A DNA stretch of 22,145 nucleotides from assembly GCA_003645845.1 (NCBI GenBank), contig QNCV01000006.1:1-22145 (forward strand). The letters are read 5' to 3'. Positions 1 through 9,413 of the stretch are shown here, piece after piece. The first letter of the stretch is position 1. Every line of letters begins with the position of its first letter. Below the pieces are notes generated by a model. The model saw only the letters and a program-made list of their open reading frames with translations. It searched no databases and was not told the origin of the DNA. A program made the translations under genes and the position numbers. The DNA is from Fidelibacterota bacterium. Lineage in GTDB: Bacteria; Fidelibacterota; UBA2242.

Positions 1-34
1 AACATAACAGTGTCTCAAATAAAACCGCAGACAT

Positions 35-64
35 ACTTTGAACTTTGAACTTTGAACTTTGAAC
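35..64. repeat. Short tandem repeat, 7-bp unit ACTTTGA / TTTGAAC
   Basis: Four consecutive copies of a 7-bp unit (TTTGAAC at 37-43, 44-50, 51-57 and 58-64) lie just downstream of the stop codon of the RNase R gene, which is read on the minus strand. The copies are exact and run into a short T-run at 65-68. There is no spacer structure, so this is not a CRISPR array. It may be a slippage-prone intergenic repeat that also occurs elsewhere in the genome. Confidence 0.85.
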
Positions 65-71
65 TTTTTCC

Positions 72-2180
72 TTACTCTCCCCACTCCAGGTCTATCAATC
101 GCTCTTTAACGGATACCGACGCTATTTTCACTTTCACTCTGTCACCGAGACGGAAAGTCCGTTTGCTGCGCCGGCCTTTAAGAGTATGGTTCTGTTCGTC
201 AAAAACATAATAATCGTCTTCCAATGTTCGCACATGTACCAGTCCTTCCACCAGATAATCGGAAATCTCCACAAAGAAACCGAATTCCATGACGCCGGTA
301 ATGATTCCGTTGTACCAGTTACCGGCCTTTTTTGCCAGGAACCGAATCTGCTTGACTTTGATATAGGCCCGTTCGATCTGCATCGCACGAATCTCATTCT
401 CCGTGGACAGTTCCGCAGTTTTTGGCAGCGAGCGTCGAAAATAGGTTTTATCTTCCGGTGATACGGGTTTTGAATAGAGTTTGATTAAACGATGAACCAT
501 CAAATCCGGATAGCGCCGGATGGGCGAGGTAAAATGCGTATAGTACCTGAATGCCAGGCCAAAATGCTGGTGAGGCTGGGCAGAGTAACGCGCCTTTGAC
601 ATAGATCGCAAAGCAATCTGCTCGATGAACAGTTTAAAGGGCAGGTTTTCGATCTCCAGTAAAATCTTGCGGATATCGTTCGGAGTAACCGGATTTGGCT
701 TTCGATAATTAAGGCCGAGCCGCTGCAATAACTCATATAAATATTCGATATCATCATCGGCAGGCGCCTGATGAACCCGATAGACAAAGGGTAATTTTTC
801 TCTCTTGCGCTGAACAGCGATCCACTCCGCCACTTTCCGGTTGGCCAACAGCATAAATTCCTCAACCAGTTTGTGGCTGTCGAGTCGTTCCGACGGTTTT
901 ATTTCCGTTGGAATACCATCTTCACCAATCCGGAAAATCGGCTCCGGTATATCAAAATCAATACTCCCCGTCTCAAATCTCTTCTTTCTGAGAATCGCAC
1001 TCAGCCGGTGCATACTCAATAATGTCTCATGGTAAGGGCCGTCTTTCCGATCGATAATTTCCTGAACCTCCCGGTAATTAAACCGCCGGACGGATTTGAT
1101 TATACCGGGGACAATCCGATAATCAATTACGTTCCCGAACTTATCAATGGTCATGATAACCGACAATGTCAGTTTATCGACTCCCGGTTGCAGTGAACAG
1201 ATTTCATTGCTGATTTTTTCCGGCAGCATCGGCACAACCGTATCGCCCAGATAAATACTCGTCCCGCGGTTACGGGCCTCACGATCAAGCGCACTGCCGG
1301 CTTTTACATAATGGCTGACATCAGCGATATGAACACCCAGTTTCCAGTTGCCGTCAGGCAAAATCTCAAGAGAAACCGCATCGTCGAAATCCTTGGCAGA
1401 CTCGGGATCGATGGTGAAAATTTCCCAGTTCCGGAAATCATATCGGTTCTGAAGATCACCCCTATTTGCGGTTGTTTTATAATTCTTCAATTCTTTTATT
1501 ACCGGTGCCGGAAAATCCTGCTTAATACCAAACATTTTCAATAGAATCGGGACATCGTCTCTGGGATCTTCCGGCATACCCAGAATCTGTTTAATTTCCG
1601 CCCTTGGATCGAATTTCGGATGTTCCCAGACCAGATTGGTCAGTTCCACAATCTGCCCGGACTTCATTTTGTCAACCTGATTGATAATCACAATCGATAC
1701 CGGCGGCGCCGGCATTTCGGGGATAGCCACCCACCCCTGTTTTTTCTGTTTTAATGTCCCAAACAGCGGCGCTTCCGAGCGTTCAACAATTTCGATGACT
1801 TTGCCTTCCGGATTTTTTCCGCTCTGTTTACGGAATCTCTCAACACGGACAATATCACCATGAAATGCTGTCCCGGTATCATAGCTGCCGATGAATATAT
1901 CCATTCCTTCTTCAGGTGTAACAAAAGCAAACCCCCTGCTTGAAAAGGAAATTTTACCGGTAATCCGCTGACCTTTCATCGGAATGCAGTAACAGTTTTT
2001 CGGACGCCGCTCAATTTTTCCGGCATCGGCCAGGTCACGCAACTGTAGTTTAAAATGCTGATAGCCTGCACTGCTGATGTTCAAGGCTTTGGCAATCCGC
2101 CGCTGTTTGATAGCCGTTCCCTGTTGTCGCTTCAGGAAAGCGATAATTTTTTGCTCTAATTTCTGCTGTGATTTGTTCAT
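72..2180 (-). CDS. rnr: Ribonuclease R (RNase II/RNB family 3'-5' exoribonuclease)
   Basis: Processive 3'-to-5' exoribonuclease of 702 residues that degrades structured RNA in the cytoplasm. The N-terminus (about 5-65) looks like the helix-turn-helix of RNase R proteins, followed by cold-shock/OB-like segments (about 70-200). The catalytic RNB domain begins near residue 245. The motif IDPESAKDFDDA at 257-268 supplies the four metal-binding aspartates expected (D258, D264, D266, D267). The conserved segment FTSPIRRYPDLMVHR closes the RNB domain, and an S1 RNA-binding domain fills about 622-700. The protein ends shortly after S1 and lacks the long basic tail of E. coli RNase R (813 residues). 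It is the last gene of a minus-strand operon. Its ATG shares one base with the stop codon of the upstream Omp85-like gene (TAATG), which suggests translational coupling to envelope genes. Confidence 0.96.
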   Translation of the reverse strand: MNKSQQKLEQKIIAFLKRQQGTAIKQRRIAKALNISSAGYQHFKLQLRDLADAGKIERRPKNCYCIPMKGQRITGKISFSSRGFAFVTPEEGMDIFIGSYDTGTAFHGDIVRVERFRKQSGKNPEGKVIEIVERSEAPLFGTLKQKKQGWVAIPEMPAPPVSIVIINQVDKMKSGQIVELTNLVWEHPKFDPRAEIKQILGMPEDPRDDVPILLKMFGIKQDFPAPVIKELKNYKTTANRGDLQNRYDFRNWEIFTIDPESAKDFDDAVSLEILPDGNWKLGVHIADVSHYVKAGSALDREARNRGTSIYLGDTVVPMLPEKISNEICSLQPGVDKLTLSVIMTIDKFGNVIDYRIVPGIIKSVRRFNYREVQEIIDRKDGPYHETLLSMHRLSAILRKKRFETGSIDFDIPEPIFRIGEDGIPTEIKPSERLDSHKLVEEFMLLANRKVAEWIAVQRKREKLPFVYRVHQAPADDDIEYLYELLQRLGLNYRKPNPVTPNDIRKILLEIENLPFKLFIEQIALRSMSKARYSAQPHQHFGLAFRYYTHFTSPIRRYPDLMVHRLIKLYSKPVSPEDKTYFRRSLPKTAELSTENEIRAMQIERAYIKVKQIRFLAKKAGNWYNGIITGVMEFGFFVEISDYLVEGLVHVRTLEDDYYVFDEQNHTLKGRRSKRTFRLGDRVKVKIASVSVKERLIDLEWGE

Positions 2181-3688
2181 TAAAACCTGCTGATTAGGCG
2201 AATATGAATTTTCGCCGTTGAAAATGTGTCATTCTCACCAAACCCGTAATCAATACCGATGATTCCCATCCGTGACGCCAGACGAATGCCGATTCCGTAA
2301 CTGTATGGCATCCCGGAAACCGGATTGCCATTATCCATCCGGTAATAATAGCCCTGATCGAAAAACACATAAAAACTGCTGTATTCTCCGATCAGACGGC
2401 GAAGTTCCAATGATCCCCAGGCTATCCGACTGCCCCGGAAGAAGTCGTTGGAATAGCCTCTCAAACTACCGGCGCCGCCGAACCAGATTTGCTCGGAATA
2501 TCCGGATTCTTCGCCACTCAACCATTTCCCCGCTCCATGAGCCGATATAGCCAGTACCAGTTGTTCCCGCAACGGGAAAAATCCGCTTGATTCCAGGTTC
2601 ATCTCAATCCGATTTACCGATTTCAGTGAATCACGTCTCTGGTTTCCGGCGTAAATCCCCATACCCAATGTAAATCCCCGGAACGGATTACCGATATTAT
2701 CACGCCGATCGATATAATAATTCAGTCCGAGCGCATCTGTTATCGTTCCACCGGTTTTCAGTAATTCTCGTCCGGCCGGGGTCGGAATAGTACTTTCTCT
2801 GTTCAGATTAAATTCCAGGCTTCCAAAACTTATTGAGTAAAATCCCGTCCCCAATTTCAAATCACGAAGAACCAATAACGTATCCCTTAAAATCTGTTCA
2901 AAACCGAAACTGCCAAAGAGATTTGATTTCCAGATCCAGGGCTCCCGGTAATTGATTTTTATCTGTTGTGAATATTGATTCGTTTTTGACCAGTTCAGAA
3001 AAAGCTGTCTCCCCGTTCCCGACAGATTCCGGAATTTCAAGTCCAACTCACCGGTAAAATACCCTTTCCGACTGAGCATTTCCGGAACATAACCGACAAT
3101 TCCCATAAATTCATTATCCCGGATTTCGCTGACTGATACCAGCACTGCGGTTTTGCCCTCTTTGGTCATGACAACTTCATTATCACCGTTGATTTTTATA
3201 AATGGAAATCGCCGCAGTGACCGGGATAACATCCGCTCCTGCCGGGAATTATAAACCGCTCCGAACAATGATTTGACAGTTCTGATCAGGACAGCATCTT
3301 TCGTCTTTGTATTCCCCCGAAATAAAACCGTATCAATCGTCGTAATCGAGCCCCAATCAAGCCTGAAATTCGGATTCAGGGTTCTTTGCCCTGCGGAAAT
3401 TTCCGGATGCACCGACCTGAGTAGTAATACCGGAAAACGATATCCATCGCGGACCGGAATCCCCATTAGCTCGTTACTGAACCGCGAAAATTCGTCCGAT
3501 GTGATTCTCCTGTCCTTATATTTTTGCCGAATTTCATCAAATCGATGAGGATTAGTGATCGATGAAGTTATCGAAATACTGCCAAACAGAAGGGAATCAC
3601 TTTGAACAGATTTCTCCTCACCGGCGAAACTCTGCAAGCTCAGAACCGCCATTACAATCATTAATGAATGGTTAATTCCCCGGTCCAT
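2180..3688 (-). CDS. Omp85/BamA-TamA superfamily outer-membrane barrel with one visible POTRA domain
   Basis: A 502-residue exported protein. A signal peptide covers about residues 1-22, with likely cleavage after SFA. A single POTRA-like segment (about 112-190) contains ITTIDTVLFRGNTKTKDAVL, the usual start of POTRA beta-1 and helix 1. A surface-antigen (D15) barrel follows from about 195 to 502. Loop 6 carries GGAGSLRGY (404-412), matching the family's (V/L)RG(F/Y) motif, and the chain ends in Phe as barrel proteins often do. BamA has five POTRAs and TamA three, so this is a short Omp85 member rather than BamA itself. The family inserts or exports outer-membrane proteins; the substrate here is not visible. 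The start overlaps the stop of the upstream giant-barrel gene and the stop overlaps the rnr start, both as TAATG. The giant barrel is an attractive candidate client, but this is inference. Confidence 0.88.
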   Translation of the reverse strand: MDRGINHSLMIVMAVLSLQSFAGEEKSVQSDSLLFGSISITSSITNPHRFDEIRQKYKDRRITSDEFSRFSNELMGIPVRDGYRFPVLLLRSVHPEISAGQRTLNPNFRLDWGSITTIDTVLFRGNTKTKDAVLIRTVKSLFGAVYNSRQERMLSRSLRRFPFIKINGDNEVVMTKEGKTAVLVSVSEIRDNEFMGIVGYVPEMLSRKGYFTGELDLKFRNLSGTGRQLFLNWSKTNQYSQQIKINYREPWIWKSNLFGSFGFEQILRDTLLVLRDLKLGTGFYSISFGSLEFNLNRESTIPTPAGRELLKTGGTITDALGLNYYIDRRDNIGNPFRGFTLGMGIYAGNQRRDSLKSVNRIEMNLESSGFFPLREQLVLAISAHGAGKWLSGEESGYSEQIWFGGAGSLRGYSNDFFRGSRIAWGSLELRRLIGEYSSFYVFFDQGYYYRMDNGNPVSGMPYSYGIGIRLASRMGIIGIDYGFGENDTFSTAKIHIRLISRF

Positions 3689-6600
3689 TAAAATAGCGCC
3701 CTGATTTCACCGCCACCGAGATGATAGACATCCCGTTCCGGTTCATTCCAGCCTTCGTAATTCAGTCGCATACTCAAATTTTTACCGATGCGATACTCTG
3801 CCGATACACCCCAGCCGAATGTCGTTCCCTCTTTCTTACCGCTACTCATTTCCCAGGGAATCGGTGAACCTTTTGGTGTAACCGCCACCCGATCAAACTC
3901 AATAAACGTCTTCCAGCGACCTTTGTTTTGAACCTTACGTTCATAATTATTCCGGATTCCAATTAGAAATGATTTAATTCCATTGACTCCCCGGTTTTTA
4001 TCATAGCTGCTTTTCAGCTCACATTCATAGAGATGCACAATGTCCCAGGCATAGGAAAATGTATTGTCCAGACGATAGGACCGAATATCCCGGTTACGCA
4101 GATTATTGAACGCCGATTCACGAAACGTGTATTCCGAAACAAATTCGGATTCCAGGTTCAGTTTGCCGACAAAGGACCCGCGATACCGCAAAGAGCCGGC
4201 TCTCTTAGCAGAATGCTCGGCGCCGCGCACATCCAGCTGACTAACTGTAATATTATCCAGATATCTGAGCCGCAGATTTGAACGCCGGTTCTTAAAATAA
4301 TAAAGCATATCCTGTTGAAAGATTCGATTAAAATATGCCCAACGGTCGTCAATATTAGCGTCATCCATCGTCATAATTCCCAGAGGATTATCCTCACTGC
4401 GAATCTGTTGCTGCAGGCGGATATCCGTCAATGTTGTGATTCTGGTCGGAATTTCCCATGGTATTTTATTTCGCAGACGGCGACCATTGAATTGAACACG
4501 CAAACCATTCCGGATACTGGTCACGGGTTCACGGATTTCCGACGGGACAATCCGCAAAATGTAATCACCGTTGGGATGAGATACGTAATCCGCGTAGGTG
4601 GAATCGTAAATGTACTGTCCCTCACCCTCTCCAACGTAAAAATATTGGTACTCTTTCATGACTGTCCGCTCTTCTTCAATTTTCATGTTGCTTTCCCAGG
4701 AATAGGGCAACTTCCGTGGCTGCTGCTTCAGAATAACATCCATTAACTGAACTTCCTGGTTCGGCGTTGCATCGTCTTGATAATATTCTTTGATACGATA
4801 GGTATAAGAAAAGCGGCTTGAAAATGTTTTCCAATTGTTGATCTGACCGCTGACAACATAATTTTGGGAAGAACCGGCGCGAATCCAGACGTCACTATCC
4901 TTTTCATCGTCGTCACGATGGTAGCTTTCAAAGCGCCCCGTCAATCGCTCTGAACCAAAGATATCAAATCCGAAACGCTGCTCGATAAACCGAAAATTAC
5001 CGGACGCCTCACTGTTATCATTACGGACTTCACGATACAGTTCGCCAAAGGGTTTCAGATATTTACCCTTTAACCGAATCGACATCTTTTGCCGGAGCCA
5101 GTCCGATGATAATCCGGAAAAATCGCGATGTATCTGTTCCTGATATATTTCCGCATTGTCAACCCGGCGATAATGCAGAGTGCCACCGATTTTATACCGG
5201 TTCGCATTGATTGAATTCCGGTCATAACTACCCAGATCAAGGGATAATTTGGCAATTTTACTCAAATCAATTTTCAAATCGGATTCGAAAACCCTTTCAC
5301 CCTGCGTCGAATCCGACGGCAAATCCCATCGCCGCCGGTATTCCACCTCCTGCATCCGGTCAATGGGCTCAAAGCGATCACCGATTTGCCGGTACTTCAA
5401 ATTAGCGCTGAGCCTGCTTTTCGACGACAGCGGGATTCCGATTTCAGTATTCACATTAAAAGCCAGCCCCCGGTTATCCCCATCATTGAGAGGTGAAAAA
5501 CTATTCCTGTCAAAGTCCGACCCGGCCAGTTCGGAACGGATGGAAACATATCTGGAAGCCTGCCATTCACCGGCAAAATGATACAGTTGTTGCGATGTGG
5601 GTAATTTCAACGGTTTCACCGGCAGATAGACGGCTTCCTCTTTGGCCGATAATGATATTGACGGATCGGTTTTATCCACATATTCAAAATAGCAACCGGT
5701 GGCGGTGTAAACTTTCCGATAGCTGCCCTTTTCGCCCACATTATAAAAAGAAGCCGAATGTGTCCCGCCGGTACCGACATAAACCAGAATGGAATCAACC
5801 GTTTTAAAAGAATATACACCCGCACTATCCTCGACAATCGTGCTTTGGAACGCTTCGTCACTGCGGTCACCGATTGATTTCAAGTGCAGACGATCCTCCT
5901 TTTGCAATGTCAATTCGATGGGATGGTCTTTGTCATCGGTTTCACTGATCAGTCCGGCCGACAATTTCAATTTGCCTCCCGCCAGAGCGGTTGAATTGTT
6001 GGCAATCCAGATATTTTTCTGATAGACCAGGTTGGAATACTGAAAATCCACCGAGATTCGGGAATCCGACGTGATCAGACGATGCGGCGTAAAACTGATT
6101 TCACCCGTACCGTAATCGATAACATAATCATTATTCTCACCCCGTTTCATTAATTCGCCGTTGATCCAGACCTTTTCCGTGCCGGCGAGTACAATAATGG
6201 CTGTCTCACCCTCTTTTCCGGTCAATTGGTAGGGGCCCTGGTTGGATTCCTCACCCTGAAAATAATTGCTGGTATATTGTCCCTTCGTAACAGCACCGCT
6301 GACTCTGATTTGATTATGATTTCGATTACTTTCAATCAGTACACCCTGCAATTTGCGTTCATAATTACTCAACGCGCCCGAATGGCCGGTAAATTCATAA
6401 TCACCGAAGGTAATCGCCTCATGGGGCATCCGAACCCGGATAAAGACCTTATCGATTTCCTCGATCGTCTGGGTATTCCCTTCCGGTTGAATCGGGATAT
6501 TCTGATCCGACAACGATCCGACAATTGCAATATCATCACTGATATTACCCTCAAGTTCCAGATTCAGCCCCGATTGCAAAGACATGCCACTGTTGGACCG

Positions 6601-7053
6601 GAGTGAAATCCCCCGGTAGAGGGTACCGGATTTTAAAAAATCATAATCCACTTCCCGCACCGGTTGACTGCCGGTAGCGCCGGATAGTTTCTTTTCCTGA
6701 GATTCCGAAGACGAAGGAACATAAGGCCGGGGCGGCGGATTGAGAATCTGTTGACGAGGTAACTTGAGGTCAATATATTCATAGGATGCAATGACTACAA
6801 GTGTATCGGAATTTTCAAAATCATACCGGATAATGCTCTGCAGCGCATCAATCTGCAGACTGTCATGGGGTATCCGGGTACCATCCGATTTCCTTAGCAA
6901 CAGTGAAGCCGGATAAATCAGGGACTTTGTCAAATAAATGGCTGTATCTCCCGGAGCCACCGTCAGCGTATCGGTCTGCGATGCGGCCGAAAGAGTTTGA
7001 TTCAATGCAAGCCCGAAAATAAAAATGAATGATATGCTGTATCTGAGACGCAC
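3688..7053 (-). CDS. Very large outer-membrane beta-barrel protein, function unknown (faintly SprA-like)
   Basis: An 1121-residue exported protein. A signal peptide (about 1-24, cleavage near LSA/A) precedes a beta-rich N-terminal region (25-100) and a proline/serine linker (about 101-132). From about residue 150 to the end it consists of alternating amphipathic strands rich in Tyr, Arg and Asp, ending in Phe, which is the profile of a large outer-membrane barrel. Conspicuous motifs are SDQNIPIQPEG (182-192), GTEKVWINGE (291-300) and YVIDYGTGEISFTP (310-323), followed by LITSDSRISVDFQYS. From memory, this motif set recurs in long hypothetical proteins of FCB phyla and recalls the repeated blocks of SprA, the type IX translocon, though it is under half SprA's length. 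The start is GTG, directly after an in-frame TAA, without a clear Shine-Dalgarno; it lies 12 bases after the propeller gene's stop. No function is established. Confidence 0.8.
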   Translation of the reverse strand: MRLRYSISFIFIFGLALNQTLSAASQTDTLTVAPGDTAIYLTKSLIYPASLLLRKSDGTRIPHDSLQIDALQSIIRYDFENSDTLVVIASYEYIDLKLPRQQILNPPPRPYVPSSSESQEKKLSGATGSQPVREVDYDFLKSGTLYRGISLRSNSGMSLQSGLNLELEGNISDDIAIVGSLSDQNIPIQPEGNTQTIEEIDKVFIRVRMPHEAITFGDYEFTGHSGALSNYERKLQGVLIESNRNHNQIRVSGAVTKGQYTSNYFQGEESNQGPYQLTGKEGETAIIVLAGTEKVWINGELMKRGENNDYVIDYGTGEISFTPHRLITSDSRISVDFQYSNLVYQKNIWIANNSTALAGGKLKLSAGLISETDDKDHPIELTLQKEDRLHLKSIGDRSDEAFQSTIVEDSAGVYSFKTVDSILVYVGTGGTHSASFYNVGEKGSYRKVYTATGCYFEYVDKTDPSISLSAKEEAVYLPVKPLKLPTSQQLYHFAGEWQASRYVSIRSELAGSDFDRNSFSPLNDGDNRGLAFNVNTEIGIPLSSKSRLSANLKYRQIGDRFEPIDRMQEVEYRRRWDLPSDSTQGERVFESDLKIDLSKIAKLSLDLGSYDRNSINANRYKIGGTLHYRRVDNAEIYQEQIHRDFSGLSSDWLRQKMSIRLKGKYLKPFGELYREVRNDNSEASGNFRFIEQRFGFDIFGSERLTGRFESYHRDDDEKDSDVWIRAGSSQNYVVSGQINNWKTFSSRFSYTYRIKEYYQDDATPNQEVQLMDVILKQQPRKLPYSWESNMKIEEERTVMKEYQYFYVGEGEGQYIYDSTYADYVSHPNGDYILRIVPSEIREPVTSIRNGLRVQFNGRRLRNKIPWEIPTRITTLTDIRLQQQIRSEDNPLGIMTMDDANIDDRWAYFNRIFQQDMLYYFKNRRSNLRLRYLDNITVSQLDVRGAEHSAKRAGSLRYRGSFVGKLNLESEFVSEYTFRESAFNNLRNRDIRSYRLDNTFSYAWDIVHLYECELKSSYDKNRGVNGIKSFLIGIRNNYERKVQNKGRWKTFIEFDRVAVTPKGSPIPWEMSSGKKEGTTFGWGVSAEYRIGKNLSMRLNYEGWNEPERDVYHLGGGEIRALF

Positions 7054-7065
7054 TTAATAATAAAT

Positions 7066-7938
7066 TTATTTATTATTCATGCGATTACATACGAAAATCC
7101 TGCCGCCGGATGTCAATAAAAAAAGATTGTCATTCCGATATTTTATTGATACCCATGAGTTTGATTCGGGTAAATCTTCAATCTGCAACCGGAGCCATGT
7201 CTGTTTCTTCGCCGAATATTGCATCAATATCGGTTCTTTCTTGAAAACCAACAGGATAATGTCATCACCGGCGACTGCCATATCGCGAATTTCAGCCTCA
7301 ATTGGAACTCTCAGACGTTTTATCGGTGTGCCGAAACGGTCAAACTGCAGAATCCGGCCGTTTTCTTCAATTACGTGAATGATCCCGGACTGATTGATGC
7401 GAATCAGCAGTGGATTGGTAAGGGCATAAGCGCCATATTCGATTCCGCCAAATTTCAGGACACTGTTCTGACTGACACTCAGGCGAATAATTTCGGCATT
7501 CTCATCGGAAAGAATAAATATTTCTCCCAGATTCGTCATAGCGACACTGCGGGGAAACGACAATTCGATATCACTGTTCGGATCGGGATAGCTCGTCAGA
7601 TAGTTCAATTCCCGATCAAAACGCACAATGCGGTGGTTATTGTAATCGGCCACCAGCAGGTCAAGTCCGGAAGCCATGGTGATATCCAGGGGAGTGTCAA
7701 AACGTTCTTCTTCCCAGCCGAAGCCGCCACTGATATTGAGTATCTGACCGGTCGGGTTTAGACGATATATTTCATGCCCCTTTGATTCAATTAAATAGAA
7801 GTCGCCGAATTGAGACACGGTTAAGCTGCTGAAACGGACCATACGCTCACCGAAAGACGGCGCAATTTCGTGATCAAAGTGAAACTGACCAAATGCGGAC
7901 AGGCTCAGTAACAAAATTAACCCATAAATTTTTGACAT
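7066..7938 (-). CDS. Exported NHL-like beta-propeller protein
   Basis: A secreted or periplasmic protein with repeated beta-propeller blades. Segments such as GLDLLVADYNNHRIVRFD, GEIFILSDENAEIIRLS and IIHVIEENGRILQFDRFG are NHL/SMP-30-like blades (start of strand, acidic Asn/His turn, then IxRFD), probably six in all. The frame stays open upstream to an ATG at 7965, but starting at MSKIYGLILLLSLSAFG (ATG at 7936-7938) gives a normal signal peptide with cleavage before QFHF and has a GGA a few bases upstream. The longer start would put charged residues and two extra Met codons ahead of the hydrophobic core. Propellers of this type usually mediate protein or ligand binding. It is the first gene of the operon with the giant barrel, Omp85-like protein and RNase R, so it may be a periplasmic partner of the barrel (inference). 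Confidence 0.8.
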   Translation of the reverse strand: MSKIYGLILLLSLSAFGQFHFDHEIAPSFGERMVRFSSLTVSQFGDFYLIESKGHEIYRLNPTGQILNISGGFGWEEERFDTPLDITMASGLDLLVADYNNHRIVRFDRELNYLTSYPDPNSDIELSFPRSVAMTNLGEIFILSDENAEIIRLSVSQNSVLKFGGIEYGAYALTNPLLIRINQSGIIHVIEENGRILQFDRFGTPIKRLRVPIEAEIRDMAVAGDDIILLVFKKEPILMQYSAKKQTWLRLQIEDLPESNSWVSIKYRNDNLFLLTSGGRIFVCNRMNNK

Positions 7939-8072
7939 GATATCCATTGTACGATTACATTCCATTTTTGTTTGGATTTGGAAATATCGGCATAATTGAG
8001 GATTTTTAATTTCTGTTAGTTATTTATATGTGATGTCGAGTATCAAGGATTGAACAAGCAACTCTAATTAAA

Positions 8073-9413
8073 TTAACTGAAATAGGATTCTATTTTACCG
8101 ATCACGTTCGGTTTGAAAAACACAACAACTTTGTCCCCATGATCTATCTGCGTATCACCGTGAGGAATAATAATCGACGATTCCCGGACAATAGCTCCGA
8201 CAATCATTTCTTTCGGAAGTTTCAGGTCTTTCAGCGCCTGTCTGGTAATCGGGCTGCCCGGTTTGGGAATCAGTTCAATTGCTTCGGCGTCGATATCCTC
8301 AAAAAGGGAAACGGCAACGACATTCCCCCGGCGCGTATACTTCATGATGGCATTGACCGTTGCAATGTTTTTACTGACAACCGCATCCATGCCAATCCGA
8401 CTCATAATCGGGATAAATTCATTGGAATTCAGGTGAATGATCACCCGCTTCACGCCCATATACCGGGCGAGCAGACCGGAAAGAAGATTGGTCTTTTCGC
8501 TACCTGAGACAGCCACAAAACAGTCCATTTCCTGAATCTGTTCCGATACAAGTAATTCGAGGTCGGTACCGTCACCATGCAGAATCAGCGTGTTTTTTAA
8601 CTTTTCAGAAATCTCCTCAGCACGATTTATATCTGACTCGATCAGTTTGACATTCATATCCATGGACAACTGATCGGCCACCAGATACCCCAACTGACCG
8701 CCCCCTACAATCATTACATTCTGCTGCTCATGTTCGCGATAGCCTGCCATTTTCGACAGTTCCGGAATATTTTTCTTGGGCGCAATAAAGTAAACGACAT
8801 CACCGCTGCGGTAATAATTCGGACCGTGAGGAATGATCGTTTCTTCATTACGATAGATACACAGGCAGAGAAATTCCAGCTGCGAATTCGCTTGCATTAC
8901 TTCCTGGATGGTGAGGTTTTTCAGGGGACTGTTCTCTTTGATCTCAATGCCCAGGATTTGCAACCTGCCGTCGGCAAAATCCACCAGTTTGAGTGCCGAA
9001 GAACGTTCCACAAGTCGTACAATCTCATCAGCCGCGCTCTGCTCCGGATGAATCATGAGGTCAATATCAAACCGTTCCGGGGTAATAATGGCCTCTTCAC
9101 TCGTAAATTCATCATTGCGGACCCGGGCGACACATTTGCCAACGCCGAGCTTCTTGGCAATCGAACAGCACAGAATGTTCGTATCGTCTTTACCGGTCAC
9201 CGCAAACAGAATATCCGCTTTATTCACTTCGGCTTCCATCTGGGTTTTGACACTGGAACCGTTGCCATGAATCACAATCGCATCGAGTGTTTCCGAAGCC
9301 TTGCTCATTCGTTCGGAATTTTCTTCAATAATGGTTAGATCGTGGTCCTCGGAAATCAACCGTTTTGCGAGATAATAGCCGACTTCACCGGCACCGACAA
9401 TGACAACTTTCAT
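8073..9413 (-). CDS. trkA: Trk potassium-uptake regulatory subunit TrkA
   Basis: A cytoplasmic NAD(H)-binding gating subunit of the Trk/Ktr potassium channel, 446 residues, made of two RCK halves. The first Rossmann fold starts at residue 1 with VIVGAGEVG (GxGxxG at 7-12). Its RCK_C (TrkA_C) part spans about 140-222. The second Rossmann fold starts near 233 with MIVGGGQLG (GxGxxG at 237-242), and the second RCK_C runs from about 365 to the end. Duplicated TrkA of about 450-460 residues is the usual form. The membrane partner TrkH/TrkG is not in this window. The ATG overlaps the stop of the threonine aldolase gene (TAATG), so the two are probably co-transcribed and translationally coupled although no metabolic link is obvious. 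Confidence 0.95.
   Translation of the reverse strand: MKVVIVGAGEVGYYLAKRLISEDHDLTIIEENSERMSKASETLDAIVIHGNGSSVKTQMEAEVNKADILFAVTGKDDTNILCCSIAKKLGVGKCVARVRNDEFTSEEAIITPERFDIDLMIHPEQSAADEIVRLVERSSALKLVDFADGRLQILGIEIKENSPLKNLTIQEVMQANSQLEFLCLCIYRNEETIIPHGPNYYRSGDVVYFIAPKKNIPELSKMAGYREHEQQNVMIVGGGQLGYLVADQLSMDMNVKLIESDINRAEEISEKLKNTLILHGDGTDLELLVSEQIQEMDCFVAVSGSEKTNLLSGLLARYMGVKRVIIHLNSNEFIPIMSRIGMDAVVSKNIATVNAIMKYTRRGNVVAVSLFEDIDAEAIELIPKPGSPITRQALKDLKLPKEMIVGAIVRESSIIIPHGDTQIDHGDKVVVFFKPNVIGKIESYFS

Noticed and set aside
35..64. The heptamer tandem repeat as a CRISPR array
   Set aside because: The units are 7 bases and directly abut; there are no spacers and no cas genes nearby.
3688..7053. The giant barrel as SprA, with a type IX secretion locus
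   Set aside because: It is less than half SprA's length and no other type IX genes (PorK/L/M/N, PorV) are in the window; only motif-level resemblance is claimed.
7219..7761. A 180-codon open frame on the plus strand within the propeller gene
   Set aside because: It is antisense to a gene with clear propeller blades and has no start signal or recognisable motif of its own.
8730..9338. A 202-codon open frame on the plus strand within trkA
   Set aside because: It lies entirely antisense to well-supported trkA, its translation resembles no family, and long antisense frames are expected given this codon usage.
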